Assembly (NCBI GenBank): GCA_013001595.1 | Contig: JABDMH010000042.1 | Span: forward strand, 1 to 64,000 | Direction of reading: 5' to 3' | DNA: 64,000 bases | DNA from: Saprospiraceae bacterium | GTDB taxonomy: Bacteria > Bacteroidota > Bacteroidia > Chitinophagales > Saprospiraceae | Part shown: piece by piece, positions 10,482 through 20,357 of the stretch | Position numbering within the stretch: position 1 is the first letter of the stretch | How the letters are laid out: each line of letters begins with the position of its first letter | Notes under the pieces: model-generated | Told to the model about the DNA's origin: nothing | What the model saw: only the letters and a program-made list of their open reading frames with translations | Database searches by the model: none | Translations under genes and position numbers: made by a program

Positions 10482-11651
10482 CTATTTTGAGAGTGATTTA
10501 ATATCAGCTACGTGATGAATATTGTTACGCAGTAAATAATGCATCTGAATGCTCGCATCTAGCATCAAAATTCTGGCATTGGCATTGCGTTCGAGATGAA
10601 ATATGAGGCCTTCAACTAGATCGATGACTTCCTGGATGCTTGCCAGGTCAATAAGTTGCTGCAGTTTGATCAGCGCAGCCTTCTCTTTTTCCAATAACCG
10701 CACTTGATGCGAAGGGTTCAGCTTCGAAAGTGTCATTTCTCGGAGAAAAAATAGGCCATACTGGATAAACCCTTTCTGACTTTCCTTGTCCATTTTGGCG
10801 AAAGCATCTGCCCATTCTTTCATCTCAATGCCTGAACCTTTGTAAACAAGCCGCATCCATGTCAGCCATTGCCCAGCCTGAACCTGTTCTGGAGCTTTAA
10901 CCAACGTCAAAGCTTTTGCCATGTCTCCAGAGGATAAAAATCCAACCTGCGTGGCCCATTGTTGGTCCAGACTGTCCATACCGTCCTGCAATGCCCTAAT
11001 AAGTTCTTCATCATTGATTGGCGGGAATGAAACCAATTGGCATCTCGATATGATGGTATTCAAGATCCGATCCTGATTTTCAGCAATAATAATGAAGAAT
11101 GTATTTTGTGGAGGCTCTTCTATTATCTTGAGCAAACGGTTGGCTTGTTTAGCCAGATATTCAGCCATCCATGTGATGTGAATCTTGAAATTGCCTTCAA
11201 AAGTTTTGAGGCTCAAGTTCTTCAACACCCGGGCACATTCTAGGGCAGTGATATTTCCTTGCTTATTCTCAGCATTATTAAACGCAAACCAGTCCTGTAC
11301 TTCTCGGTAAGTGTTTTCTAGCACGAATTGTCTCCATTGAACTATAAAATCGAGGCTGGTCATTTTCGCACCCAGGGTGGGATACGTAAAATGAATATCA
11401 GGATGAATCAGCTTGGCGCTCTTATGACAATTGCTGCAATTTCCGCAGGCATCTGTAGCTGAGCGATTTTCACACATTATATATCTAGCTAGTGCCAGTG
11501 CACCAGCCAAAGTACCGTGACCAGTTTTTCCGAGAAAGAGTAATGCGTGGGGGAGTCGATGACGCTGTACAGCATCTCTTAGAGAGTCCTTGATCAGATC
11601 TTGTCCAACTACACTTCCAAAATCCATTTCTCGGGTATTACACCCAATCAA
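10482..11651 (-). CDS. holB: DNA polymerase III subunit delta'
   Basis: VVGQDLIKDSL...LPHALLFLGKTGHGTLAGALALARYIMC, CGNCSNC, LLKIIEEPPQNTFFIIIAENQDRILNTIISRCQ. Confidence 0.92.
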   Translation of the reverse strand: MIGCNTREMDFGSVVGQDLIKDSLRDAVQRHRLPHALLFLGKTGHGTLAGALALARYIMCENRSATDACGNCSNCHKSAKLIHPDIHFTYPTLGAKMTSLDFIVQWRQFVLENTYREVQDWFAFNNAENKQGNITALECARVLKNLSLKTFEGNFKIHITWMAEYLAKQANRLLKIIEEPPQNTFFIIIAENQDRILNTIISRCQLVSFPPINDEELIRALQDGMDSLDQQWATQVGFLSSGDMAKALTLVKAPEQVQAGQWLTWMRLVYKGSGIEMKEWADAFAKMDKESQKGFIQYGLFFLREMTLSKLNPSHQVRLLEKEKAALIKLQQLIDLASIQEVIDLVEGLIFHLERNANARILMLDASIQMHYLLRNNIHHVADIKSLSK

Positions 11652-11963
11652 TGGCCAACTATTTAAGGCCGCCTACATGCAAATATTCATTCCTAGCTGC
11701 TATCAAATGTCTCTTCTGCATGTCCAAATAAACCCATTTATCATGGGAACTCCTATTATATTTAGTTCTAAACTATTGACAATCAAATATATAGATGCAA
11801 TAAACTCATTCGCGCTCCTACAAAATCTTTGCATCCTCTAAACCCTTAATGCTGGCTAATGATTAGATCATTGCTGGGTAAAATTATGAAAATCCATTCG
11901 ATAGGGTGAGAAAACAATTAAATTCTTTTGAGGTTATATCTTCAGCAAAAATTGAAAAAGGAA

Positions 11964-12374
11964 ATGCGCGTAGCTGTCGTCAGAAAGGCTCACTTCAATG
12001 CAGCCCACAGATTGTCTGTTCCAGAGTGGTCTGCTGAAAAGAATCTAGAGATCTTTGGGGTTTGTACCAGTCCGAATTATCATGGTCATAACTATGACAT
12101 TGAAGTAAAGGTAATGGGAGAAGTAGATCCTGTCACTGGAATGGTCATTAATCTCAAAGAGCTCTCAGATATCATCAAAGAGCACGTGGAGGACCGATTT
12201 GATCATAAAAATCTAAACTTGGATGTCGATGACTTCAAAGTGCTGAACCCCACTGCAGAGAACATTTGTGTTGTTATCTGGCAGATTCTACGCGCACAGA
12301 TCCACGGAAAATATGATCTACATGTCAGACTGTTTGAGACTCCCAGAAACTTTGTAGAATATCCAACCCAGTAA
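11964..12374 (+). CDS. queD: 6-pyruvoyl-tetrahydropterin synthase / 6-carboxytetrahydropterin synthase family
   Basis: KAHFNAAHRL, CTSPNYHGHNYDIEVKVMGEVDPVTGMVINL, FDHKNLN, PTAENICVVIW. Start at MRVAVVRK chosen over the ORF-track start at 11928. Confidence 0.9.
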   Translation: MRVAVVRKAHFNAAHRLSVPEWSAEKNLEIFGVCTSPNYHGHNYDIEVKVMGEVDPVTGMVINLKELSDIIKEHVEDRFDHKNLNLDVDDFKVLNPTAENICVVIWQILRAQIHGKYDLHVRLFETPRNFVEYPTQ

Positions 12375-12546
12375 ACCGTCTACAGAAAGATTATCGTTAA
12401 TTCTGGCCTCTTTATCCGAGATGCTTTATTGCATGCCATTATCTATCGTCACGCCATAGTTCAGGTTATGCCCACGTTCTGTCGCCTCGCCTCTCGAAAA
12501 AATAATCTCAGAATTATTCAACAAATTCCAGTAGAAAGTGTACTCG

Positions 12547-13230
12547 CTAACGTTTGTTAAGCCGCAGGGTCTTGACCACATCATTACGGCGATCCACCAG
12601 TCGGACCAAGTACATTCCCCTATCTAAGAAACTGACGTCAAATTTCTGCCCTTGGATTACATTGTGCTGTCGCAACTTTCTTCCCGCAACATTAAAGATG
12701 GCTAGGGTTTGGATGCCTTCATATCTTGACAGTTCGAAATAGTCGATGGCAGGATTGGGATAAATATTGAGTGCATCTTGATCTACATCGACGGTCGGAC
12801 TCGTTTGATTAAATAAAAAAGTGCCTTCCACGGTATTTTTAGCATCATTCACATCTATCACAGTGAGTATGATCTTGGCACTTCCCTCGGTATTGTTGGG
12901 TCTGATGTGCACATCAAGATTGGTAGAATCTCCAGGCTGCAAAACGACGGGTTGTTCATCAGGGGTAGAATCTACAGTGGTGGAGTAACAGGCATTAAAG
13001 TCACAGATGGCACTCTCCCAGGTATCGGTGATAGATTCAGCGTTGCGAAACCACTTAATGGTGACGGTTGTATTTCCAATATTCTTGAGAAAGGAGTGCG
13101 CGACGACCTCAGTTACCGAAGGATCAGGCACATCTTCGGAGGCCACTTCAGGGCTCAACGATAATGTCACCTGAGCCCCAAGGTGAATACAATAAATTAA
13201 GAAAAAAAAGAAAAGTAGAGTTTGCCTCAT
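12547..13230 (-). CDS. Secreted protein with T9SS type A C-terminal sorting domain
   Basis: Signal peptide; C-terminus NIYPNPAIDYFELS...AIFNVAGRKL...LDRGMYLVRLVDRRNDVVKTLRLNKR. Confidence 0.85.
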   Translation of the reverse strand: MRQTLLFFFFLIYCIHLGAQVTLSLSPEVASEDVPDPSVTEVVAHSFLKNIGNTTVTIKWFRNAESITDTWESAICDFNACYSTTVDSTPDEQPVVLQPGDSTNLDVHIRPNNTEGSAKIILTVIDVNDAKNTVEGTFLFNQTSPTVDVDQDALNIYPNPAIDYFELSRYEGIQTLAIFNVAGRKLRQHNVIQGQKFDVSFLDRGMYLVRLVDRRNDVVKTLRLNKR

Positions 13231-13612
13231 CCAGTAGATTTAGTTAAGTGAAACTGACCGGGAGCATGTTCTAATACTTATAAAGTAAGGAAAAAAACCG
13301 TTCAGATACCTTACTTAAGCTCTTTTTAACGTTTGCGTAACCGCAAAGAACCTAGAATTGTGGCAGAAAAGACCATGCCAGCTTTTTGTCCCTGCATCCA
13401 CCATTTTTTCTTTTATTTCGTATGTTGATTGCCACGAAAAGGTAATATGCAGATGATGCTGAGCTTTTGAGCTACATCGAGGATGATACTTCGGCAGGGA
13501 AACCATTGATCAATGAATGCTTCATCATGTGAATCTACTTTAGGTGTGCCCCTATGAGCACTAGGGTGTAGTGGGAATAATCTTATTGAAATAACGGTTC
13601 AACTAGTACCAT

Positions 13613-14986
13613 ATGGATATTGTGATTCTGGGCAATGGAATCAGTGGAATTACTGCTGCACGTCACATAAGAAAACTTTCAGACCACCGCATTACAGTCA
13701 TCTCCAAAGAGACGGACTATTTTTTTTCGCGCACGGCATTGATGTATATGTACATGGGCCATATGCGCTTTGAGGATACGCAGCCCTATGAAAAAGGGTT
13801 CTGGGCAAAGAATCGAATCAAATTGATACGTGGTGAAGTATCTATGATAGATTTTGGTCAGAAGAAACTGCAATTTGCAGAAAATCAGCACATCCATGAC
13901 ACCGCCTTCGATCCCGCTCCCACAGAAATTTCCTATGACCGCTTGGTTCTCGCTCTAGGTTCAGCACCCAATAAATTTGGCTGGCCTGGACAAGATCTGA
14001 ATGGTGTGCAGGGGCTCTACAGTTTTCAAGACCTCCAGTCAATGGAGGCTCATAGTAAGAATCTAGATCGGGCAGTGATTGTGGGTGGTGGCCTTATCGG
14101 AATAGAGATGGCAGAGATGTTCCATTCTCGACACATCCCAGTGACGCTGCTGGTTCGAGAACAGCAGTATTGGAATATGGTCTTACCTAAAGAAGAATCT
14201 GCTATGGTCGGAGAGCAGATTATCAATGCTGGTATTGACCTTAGATTGAATACGGAACTTAAAGAAATCATCGACGATGGACAGGGAAATGCCTGTGCCG
14301 TTTTGACCAACACGGATGAGCGAATTGATTGCCATTTCGTCGGTCTTACTGCGGGAGTTCATCCTAATGTTGGGTGGCTAAAAGACCTAGGACTAGATAT
14401 CGATAGGGGCATTCTTACTAACGAGTATTTGCAAACCAACATTCCTGACGTATGGGCAGTTGGTGACTGTGCTCAACTAAGAAAACCTCCAGCAGGACGA
14501 AGAGCGATCGAAGCAGTTTGGTATGTAGGCAGGATGATGGGAGAAACTGCTGCCTATAGCATATGTGGACAAGAAATCGCCTATGATCCTGGGATATGGT
14601 TCAACTCAGCCAAATTTATGGACATGGAGTATCAGGTATATGGTACCGTACTGGCAAAACCTCCAGAAAATCAGCAATCCATATTTTGGCAAAGCGATGA
14701 TAGAGAAAAAAGCATTCGACTCGTTTTCGATGCGCAAAGTCGAGCTGTGATTGGTTTTAATCTGATGGGTGTGAGGTTACGACATGAGGTCTGTGAGAAG
14801 TGGATTGGTGCAGGTACCCCCCTAAAAGACGTGGTAGAGCAATTGGCGTTAGCAAGCTTTGATCCAGAATTTACCAGACACTTTCATTCCCAGGTTGTAG
14901 ATATCTATAACCAGAGGTTTGGGGATCATGCAATAGCGAATAAGCGGCGCAGGTTCAACCAAGTTTTTTCATTCCTAAGAAATTAA
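13613..14986 (+). CDS. FAD/NAD(P)-dependent pyridine nucleotide-disulfide oxidoreductase family protein
   Basis: GNGISGITAARHIRK FAD motif; VIVGGGLIGIEMAEM NAD motif; PDVWAVGDCAQ. Confidence 0.9.
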   Translation: MDIVILGNGISGITAARHIRKLSDHRITVISKETDYFFSRTALMYMYMGHMRFEDTQPYEKGFWAKNRIKLIRGEVSMIDFGQKKLQFAENQHIHDTAFDPAPTEISYDRLVLALGSAPNKFGWPGQDLNGVQGLYSFQDLQSMEAHSKNLDRAVIVGGGLIGIEMAEMFHSRHIPVTLLVREQQYWNMVLPKEESAMVGEQIINAGIDLRLNTELKEIIDDGQGNACAVLTNTDERIDCHFVGLTAGVHPNVGWLKDLGLDIDRGILTNEYLQTNIPDVWAVGDCAQLRKPPAGRRAIEAVWYVGRMMGETAAYSICGQEIAYDPGIWFNSAKFMDMEYQVYGTVLAKPPENQQSIFWQSDDREKSIRLVFDAQSRAVIGFNLMGVRLRHEVCEKWIGAGTPLKDVVEQLALASFDPEFTRHFHSQVVDIYNQRFGDHAIANKRRRFNQVFSFLRN

Positions 14987-14989
14987 GTT

Positions 14990-16360
14990 ATGAGTGAGCA
15001 AGTATATCCCAGTATGTCAGTAGCCAATCCACATCCACCTTTGTTAGATGGGATTCAACGTATTGCGACCATTATTGCATTCATCGGCTTGGCCATGACG
15101 GTTATTTCGGTATTCGGATTATTGCAAAACGGCAGTTATTTATGGTTAAGTCTCTTTTGTATGGCCTTTGGGGTAGGCCTCTACAGTTGGCGGCAATATC
15201 ATGATACCCATCCAGGTATAAAGAACGATGGGATTTGGTTTGGCAATCTGACTTCACGAGGCTTCTGGGCATGGATGGCAGGTATTCTCATCACCTTCTT
15301 TTACGTCTGCCTATATTGGTACCCGCAGTGGCTGGGGTTCTCTGCAGAGGGTACCAACACCGGCGTAGTTGGGTTTTTTGATCCACTAAGCATCGCATTA
15401 AAGGGCAAACCTGCCAGTCAATGGTTTGTTTACGGCACCCTCTACACACTCGCCATCCTATGCTTCGGGTTCAAATTTATACTTAAGTATCGGCACAATC
15501 GCTATCAAGTCATTCGGACCCTATCGGTCATATTTTTTCAGCTGTGCATAGCTTTTCTGCTTCCTGAATTGCTGGAAAGAATGAATCAGCCCAGTATGGA
15601 TCTTAAGAATATGTGGCCGTTAAACTATTACTTCTTTTTTGATTGGAATCTAGACAAGCTACTCAATGGTGGAAACCTGGGCATCTTCATGCTGGTCTGG
15701 GGAATCGCACTAATCGTACTAATCTCCCCGCTTCTCACCTACTTCTATGGCAAACGATGGTATTGCAGTTGGGTTTGTGGATGCGGTGGATTGGCAGAGA
15801 CGGCTGGTGATCCATTCCGACATCTAAGTGACAAATCATTGAAGGCCTGGAAAATCGAGCGATGGCTGATACACGGAGTGTTGGTATTTGCCGTGGTCAT
15901 GACAGCCGTGGTCTTGTACACTTATTTCACCGGCAACAGCCAAGTGCTATTTATAAATAGCTACTCAGTTCGTGAATGGTATGGGTTTTTAATCGGTGCT
16001 ACCTTTTCAGGTGTTATTGGCGTAGGATTTTACCCCCTAATGGGAAGTCGGGTATGGTGTCGGTTCGGCTGTCCAATGGCCGCTATTCTGGGGCTACAGC
16101 AGCGATTCTTCAGTAGATTTCGCATCACAACCAATGGTGGTCAGTGTATATCTTGCGGTAACTGCTCCACCTATTGTGAAATGGGGATTGACGTGCGTTC
16201 TTATGCACAAAAAGGGCAAAATATAGTCAGAGCTTCTTGCGTAGGATGCGGCATTTGTGCTGCTGTGTGTCCACGTGGAGTGCTGCGCTTAGAAAACGGA
16301 TCTGCAGACATCAATATGCGTACTGAAGCACTCAAAGCTGTGCACATCAAAGCAAGCTAG
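14990..16360 (+). CDS. Membrane 4Fe-4S polyferredoxin (NapH/CcoG/NosR-like)
   Basis: Several TM helices, CSWVCGCGG, WCRFGCPMAAILG, and two CxxCxxCxxxC motifs (CISCGNCSTYC, CVGCGICAAVCP). Confidence 0.88.
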   Translation: MSEQVYPSMSVANPHPPLLDGIQRIATIIAFIGLAMTVISVFGLLQNGSYLWLSLFCMAFGVGLYSWRQYHDTHPGIKNDGIWFGNLTSRGFWAWMAGILITFFYVCLYWYPQWLGFSAEGTNTGVVGFFDPLSIALKGKPASQWFVYGTLYTLAILCFGFKFILKYRHNRYQVIRTLSVIFFQLCIAFLLPELLERMNQPSMDLKNMWPLNYYFFFDWNLDKLLNGGNLGIFMLVWGIALIVLISPLLTYFYGKRWYCSWVCGCGGLAETAGDPFRHLSDKSLKAWKIERWLIHGVLVFAVVMTAVVLYTYFTGNSQVLFINSYSVREWYGFLIGATFSGVIGVGFYPLMGSRVWCRFGCPMAAILGLQQRFFSRFRITTNGGQCISCGNCSTYCEMGIDVRSYAQKGQNIVRASCVGCGICAAVCPRGVLRLENGSADINMRTEALKAVHIKAS

Positions 16361-16403
16361 GTAGGCATACTTTCAAAAGAATAGTCCGCAAGCTCAAAGG
16401 ACA

Positions 16404-17297
16404 TTAACCCTCTAGGGCTGCAGCACCTCCTACAATCTCTGACAATTCGGATGTAATGGCTTCTTGGCGAGCTTTATTGTAGCTAAGTTTCAAGTCCTGG
16501 AGGAGCTCATCTGCATTCTCCGTTGCCTTATCCATGGCCGTCATTCTTGCACCATGCTCTGAAGCATGGGTATCTAGTAAGTAGCTGTGAAACTGAGTGC
16601 GTAAAATACTAGGAATCAGTTCCTTCAGTAGCGCCTGCTGGTCTGGCTCAAAGATATAATCCGCTTTGAGTTTATCTTCAACATCTTTCTTTAGTGACCG
16701 TTGTACCGGAAGAAAATGTGCAGCTTCCGCATATTGAACTGCGGCATTTTTAAATCGGCCATAACACACTTCCACGGCATCATATCCCCCTTTCAAAAAT
16801 CTGTCCATGATCATATCTGGGACCTCAACAATATGGTCAAAGCTGAGGTCTGAAAAGAGGGCTACGTGATCTGAAATGATATTGCCCGCAGGAATACCCT
16901 TACGAAAAAAATCATAACCCTTCTTTCCAATGGGTAAGATGTCAACTTTGTTGTTGCTAAATTGATCAGCGTATTTACTGTCAAGAAGTGCCCGTGCGGC
17001 CTTGATTACATTCGTGTTAAAGGCTCCAGCAAGTCCACGATTAGAGGTGACACAAACGATAAGCACACGATCTATTTCTCTCTCTTGGCCAAATGCACTA
17101 CCCTCATCCTGATCCGCATTTGAAATGATATTACGCAGTATTTCATTCAGCTTCTGAGCGTAGGGCCTCATACTGGTGATCGCGTCTTGAGCTCGCCTCA
17201 GCTTGGATGCAGATACCATCTTCATGGCTTTAGTGATCTGCTGAGTAGACTTCACTGAAGTGATTCGTTCCCTTACTTCCTTTAAATTTGCTCCCAT
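16404..17297 (-). CDS. atpG: ATP synthase gamma subunit
   Basis: MGANLKEVRERITSVKSTQQITKAMKMVSASKLRRAQ; C-terminal KATENADELLQDLKLSYNKARQEAITSELSEIVGGAAAL. Confidence 0.98.
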   Translation of the reverse strand: MGANLKEVRERITSVKSTQQITKAMKMVSASKLRRAQDAITSMRPYAQKLNEILRNIISNADQDEGSAFGQEREIDRVLIVCVTSNRGLAGAFNTNVIKAARALLDSKYADQFSNNKVDILPIGKKGYDFFRKGIPAGNIISDHVALFSDLSFDHIVEVPDMIMDRFLKGGYDAVEVCYGRFKNAAVQYAEAAHFLPVQRSLKKDVEDKLKADYIFEPDQQALLKELIPSILRTQFHSYLLDTHASEHGARMTAMDKATENADELLQDLKLSYNKARQEAITSELSEIVGGAAALEG

Positions 17298-17333
17298 CTT
17301 ACTGCGATCTAAATAATTTTTGTGGTCAGCTCA

Positions 17334-18935
17334 TTAAGTATACTGCTTGGAGAGGTCAGTTGCCAATGCTCGCAATGCATCGGTTGCCTCGTCCGTTAAT
17401 TTTCCTGCTTTAAATGTTTCTAATATCTCGGGATGTCTCTTTTCCAAGGTAGTTAGGAATTGTTCCTCGAACTCCTTCACTTTCACAACCGGGACATTGC
17501 GTAACAATCCGTTTGTCCCCAGATAGATAATCGCTACCTGCTTTTCAACGGCTACTGGACTATATTGAGGTTGTTTGAGAATTTCCACATTGCGGGCTCC
17601 TTTGTCCAAGACTGCTTTGGTAGCAGCGTCCAGATCCGAACCGAACTTGGCAAAAGCCTCTAACTCGCGATATTGAGCCTGGTCGAGCTTAAGGGTACCT
17701 GCGACTTTTTTCATGGATTTGATCTGAGCAGATCCACCAACCCTAGAAACAGAGATACCTACATTAATGGCTGGTCGTATACCAGCGTTAAATAGATTTG
17801 ACTCTAAGAAAATCTGGCCATCGGTGATGGAAATAACATTGGTGGGTATGTACGCCGATACATCCCCTGCCTGGGTTTCGATGATGGGTAGTGCTGTCAG
17901 CGAACCACCGCCTTTGACCAATGGATTGCCATCGGCATCTTTGGCATCTTTAAGGGACTCTGGCAGGTCATTCATTGTGCGTGCAATGTCATCATCGTTG
18001 AGCACTTTCGCTGCTCGCTCTAAAAGCCTAGAATGGAGATAAAACACATCACCTGGATATGCTTCTCGACCCGGAGGTCTTCTTAAAAGTAGCGATACTT
18101 CTCGGTAGGCAACCGCTTGCTTTGACAGATCATCATATATGATGAGGGCGGGTCTACCAGTATCGCGGAAAAACTCCCCGATCGATGCGCCGGCGAAAGG
18201 TGCATAAAACTGTAGTGGAGCGGGATCAGAGGCTGATGCCGATACAATTACTGTATATGCCATTGCTCCATTGTCTTCCAACACTTTGGCAACCTGAGCT
18301 ACCGTAGATGATTTCTGGCCAGAAGCTACATATATACAATAAACAGGCTCTCCCCCGTCGTAAAATTCTTTTTGATTGATGATGGTATCTACCGCAATTG
18401 CTGTCTTCCCAGTCTGGCGATCGCCAATGATCAGTTCTCGCTGGCCACGACCGATGGGAATCATAGAATCTATGGCTTTGATACCTGTCTGAAGAGGCTC
18501 ACTCACCGGCTCACGAAAGATGACGCCAGGTGCTTTCCGCTCCAATGGCATGGGGTAGGTAGTACCTTCAATTGGCCCTTTTCCATCAATGGGTTGACCC
18601 AGTGGATTGAGTACACGACCTACAAAACCTTCTCCTACGTTGATGGAAGCGATCTCCCCTGTTCTTTTCACCGTGGAGCCCTCTTTTATTCCTTCAGGTG
18701 AGCCTAGAAGTACCACACCAACGTTGTCCTCCTCCAAATTTAGTGCGATGGCCCTGGTGCCACTTTCAAACTGGACCAGTTCACCAGCCTGAACTTGAGT
18801 GAGTCCATATACACGGGCAATACCATCTCCTACTTGGAGCACTGTGCCTACTTCTTCAAGCTCAGCTTCAGTCTTGAATCCCGAAAGTTCCTCCTTAAGG
18901 ATAGCTGAGATTTCATCAGGTTTTACATCAACCAT
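17334..18935 (-). CDS. atpA: ATP synthase alpha subunit
   Basis: [19 protein letters not shown]-loop; [29 protein letters not shown]. Confidence 0.98.
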   Translation of the reverse strand: MVDVKPDEISAILKEELSGFKTEAELEEVGTVLQVGDGIARVYGLTQVQAGELVQFESGTRAIALNLEEDNVGVVLLGSPEGIKEGSTVKRTGEIASINVGEGFVGRVLNPLGQPIDGKGPIEGTTYPMPLERKAPGVIFREPVSEPLQTGIKAIDSMIPIGRGQRELIIGDRQTGKTAIAVDTIINQKEFYDGGEPVYCIYVASGQKSSTVAQVAKVLEDNGAMAYTVIVSASASDPAPLQFYAPFAGASIGEFFRDTGRPALIIYDDLSKQAVAYREVSLLLRRPPGREAYPGDVFYLHSRLLERAAKVLNDDDIARTMNDLPESLKDAKDADGNPLVKGGGSLTALPIIETQAGDVSAYIPTNVISITDGQIFLESNLFNAGIRPAINVGISVSRVGGSAQIKSMKKVAGTLKLDQAQYRELEAFAKFGSDLDAATKAVLDKGARNVEILKQPQYSPVAVEKQVAIIYLGTNGLLRNVPVVKVKEFEEQFLTTLEKRHPEILETFKAGKLTDEATDALRALATDLSKQYT

Positions 18936-18965
18936 GTTTATTATACTTTATTACTTATCTAATGT

Positions 18966-19508
18966 TCAATTAGTCGAAAATTGCTTTCTCATTTCCTCGA
19001 GTCGATATGCCAAACTCGTATTGTATTCTTTGCCTTCAAACTCTAGTCTAAATCCACCGATCAAAGATGGATCAACTTTGACCAGGAGTTCAACATTTTT
19101 CTCTGTCTGTCCTGATTGTATCAACTTTTCCTTTATCTGTGCAATGGTTTTTTCGTCTAGAGCTACCGCTGTGGTAAGCATTACCGGAGAAATCTGCTTA
19201 TGGGTGCGATACTGTTCTTTAAATGAATCCACGATTTCTGGCAGGAGATTTTCCCTACCTTTTCTAACCATGATCTGCAGAAAACTATTTACGGTTTTGT
19301 TCAAGGAGTCTTTGAAGAGCCTATCAAAAATCACCTTTTTCTTACCGGTAGATATAATAGGGCTCTTTACCATCAAATAAAAATCACGGGAAGATAGGCT
19401 GGCCTTCAACTGATCCATATCGTGCAATACTTGATCGAGTTCCCCTCTTTCAATCGCAAGATCTAAAAGAGACTTGGCATATCTGACGGCAATTCTATGA
19501 GCTGACAT
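18966..19508 (-). CDS. atpH: ATP synthase delta subunit
   Basis: AVRYAKSLLDLAIERGELDQV...DPSLIGGFRLEFEGKEYNTSLAYRLEEMRKQF; position between atpF and atpA. Confidence 0.95.
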   Translation of the reverse strand: MSAHRIAVRYAKSLLDLAIERGELDQVLHDMDQLKASLSSRDFYLMVKSPIISTGKKKVIFDRLFKDSLNKTVNSFLQIMVRKGRENLLPEIVDSFKEQYRTHKQISPVMLTTAVALDEKTIAQIKEKLIQSGQTEKNVELLVKVDPSLIGGFRLEFEGKEYNTSLAYRLEEMRKQFSTN

Positions 19509-19523
19509 ACGAGTTGGGTGATT

Positions 19524-20036
19524 TTAGGATAGGTTAATTTCATCCACCAGCTTTCGAACGAGTTGTTCCTGGCTCGCCTTATCCTTAAGTTCTTCCTTTA
19601 CCAATCTTTCTGTTATGCTAATGGCCATCAGACCTGCCTGATTCTTCACCTCGGCGATTGCATTTTTCTTTTGATTTTCTATTTCAAGGGAGGCGTTGGT
19701 CAAAATTTTACTGGCTTCTTCCTTTGCTCCTTCTTTGGCTTCTTTGATGATGGCATCTTTGGTCTCTTTGGCATCCTTCAGCATCTGACTGCGTTCTTCT
19801 CTGGCTTGATTTAGAAGCGCTTCATTTTCTGCCTGCATTTTGGCCATTTCTTCACGTGCCTTTCCCGCTTCATCCAAGGCTGATTGAATGTCATTTTCTC
19901 GCTTCCTCAATGCATCGGCAATGGGCTTAAAGGCAAACTTGCCGATCAAAACCCAAAACAGAATAAAAATTAAACAGGACCAAAAGAAAAGTCCAAAGTC
20001 TGGTTTAATCACACTAAAATCCGCTAGAAAAAGCAT
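19524..20036 (-). CDS. atpF: ATP synthase b subunit
   Basis: Single N-terminal TM helix (FFWSCLIFILFWVLIGKFAFKPI) plus a long coiled coil; position in the operon. Confidence 0.95.
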   Translation of the reverse strand: MLFLADFSVIKPDFGLFFWSCLIFILFWVLIGKFAFKPIADALRKRENDIQSALDEAGKAREEMAKMQAENEALLNQAREERSQMLKDAKETKDAIIKEAKEGAKEEASKILTNASLEIENQKKNAIAEVKNQAGLMAISITERLVKEELKDKASQEQLVRKLVDEINLS

Positions 20037-20069
20037 AGTCCGTATTTAATTATTCTAAAAGAATGAAAA

Positions 20070-20110
20070 TGAGGGATCGGGGCAACCAACCGTTGCTGGC
20101 CAATCCCTCA
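20070..20110 (-). promoter_or_regulatory. Intercistronic hairpin between atpE and atpF
   Basis: Transcript sense: TGAGGGAT-TGGCCA-GCAAC-GGTTG-GTTGC-CCCG-ATCCCTCA-TTTTCATTC. An 8-bp outer stem and 5-bp inner stem, about 10 nt after the atpE stop. Confidence 0.6.
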
Positions 20111-20119
20111 GGCTTATCT

Positions 20120-20329
<210 letters not shown>

Positions 20330-20357
20330 TCAGAAAATTTATATGTAATTAAAAAAA

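Noticed and set aside
12424-12590. Short minus ORF ...NVSEYTFYWNLLNNSEIIFSRGEATERGHNLNYGVTIDNGMQ after the CTD protein
   Set aside because: Protein-like composition, but only about 52 aa, overlaps the upstream gene out of frame, and matches no family I recognise.
18799-19380. 193-aa + strand ORF across atpA/atpH
   Set aside because: Antisense to conserved ATP synthase genes, low-complexity Ser-rich translation.
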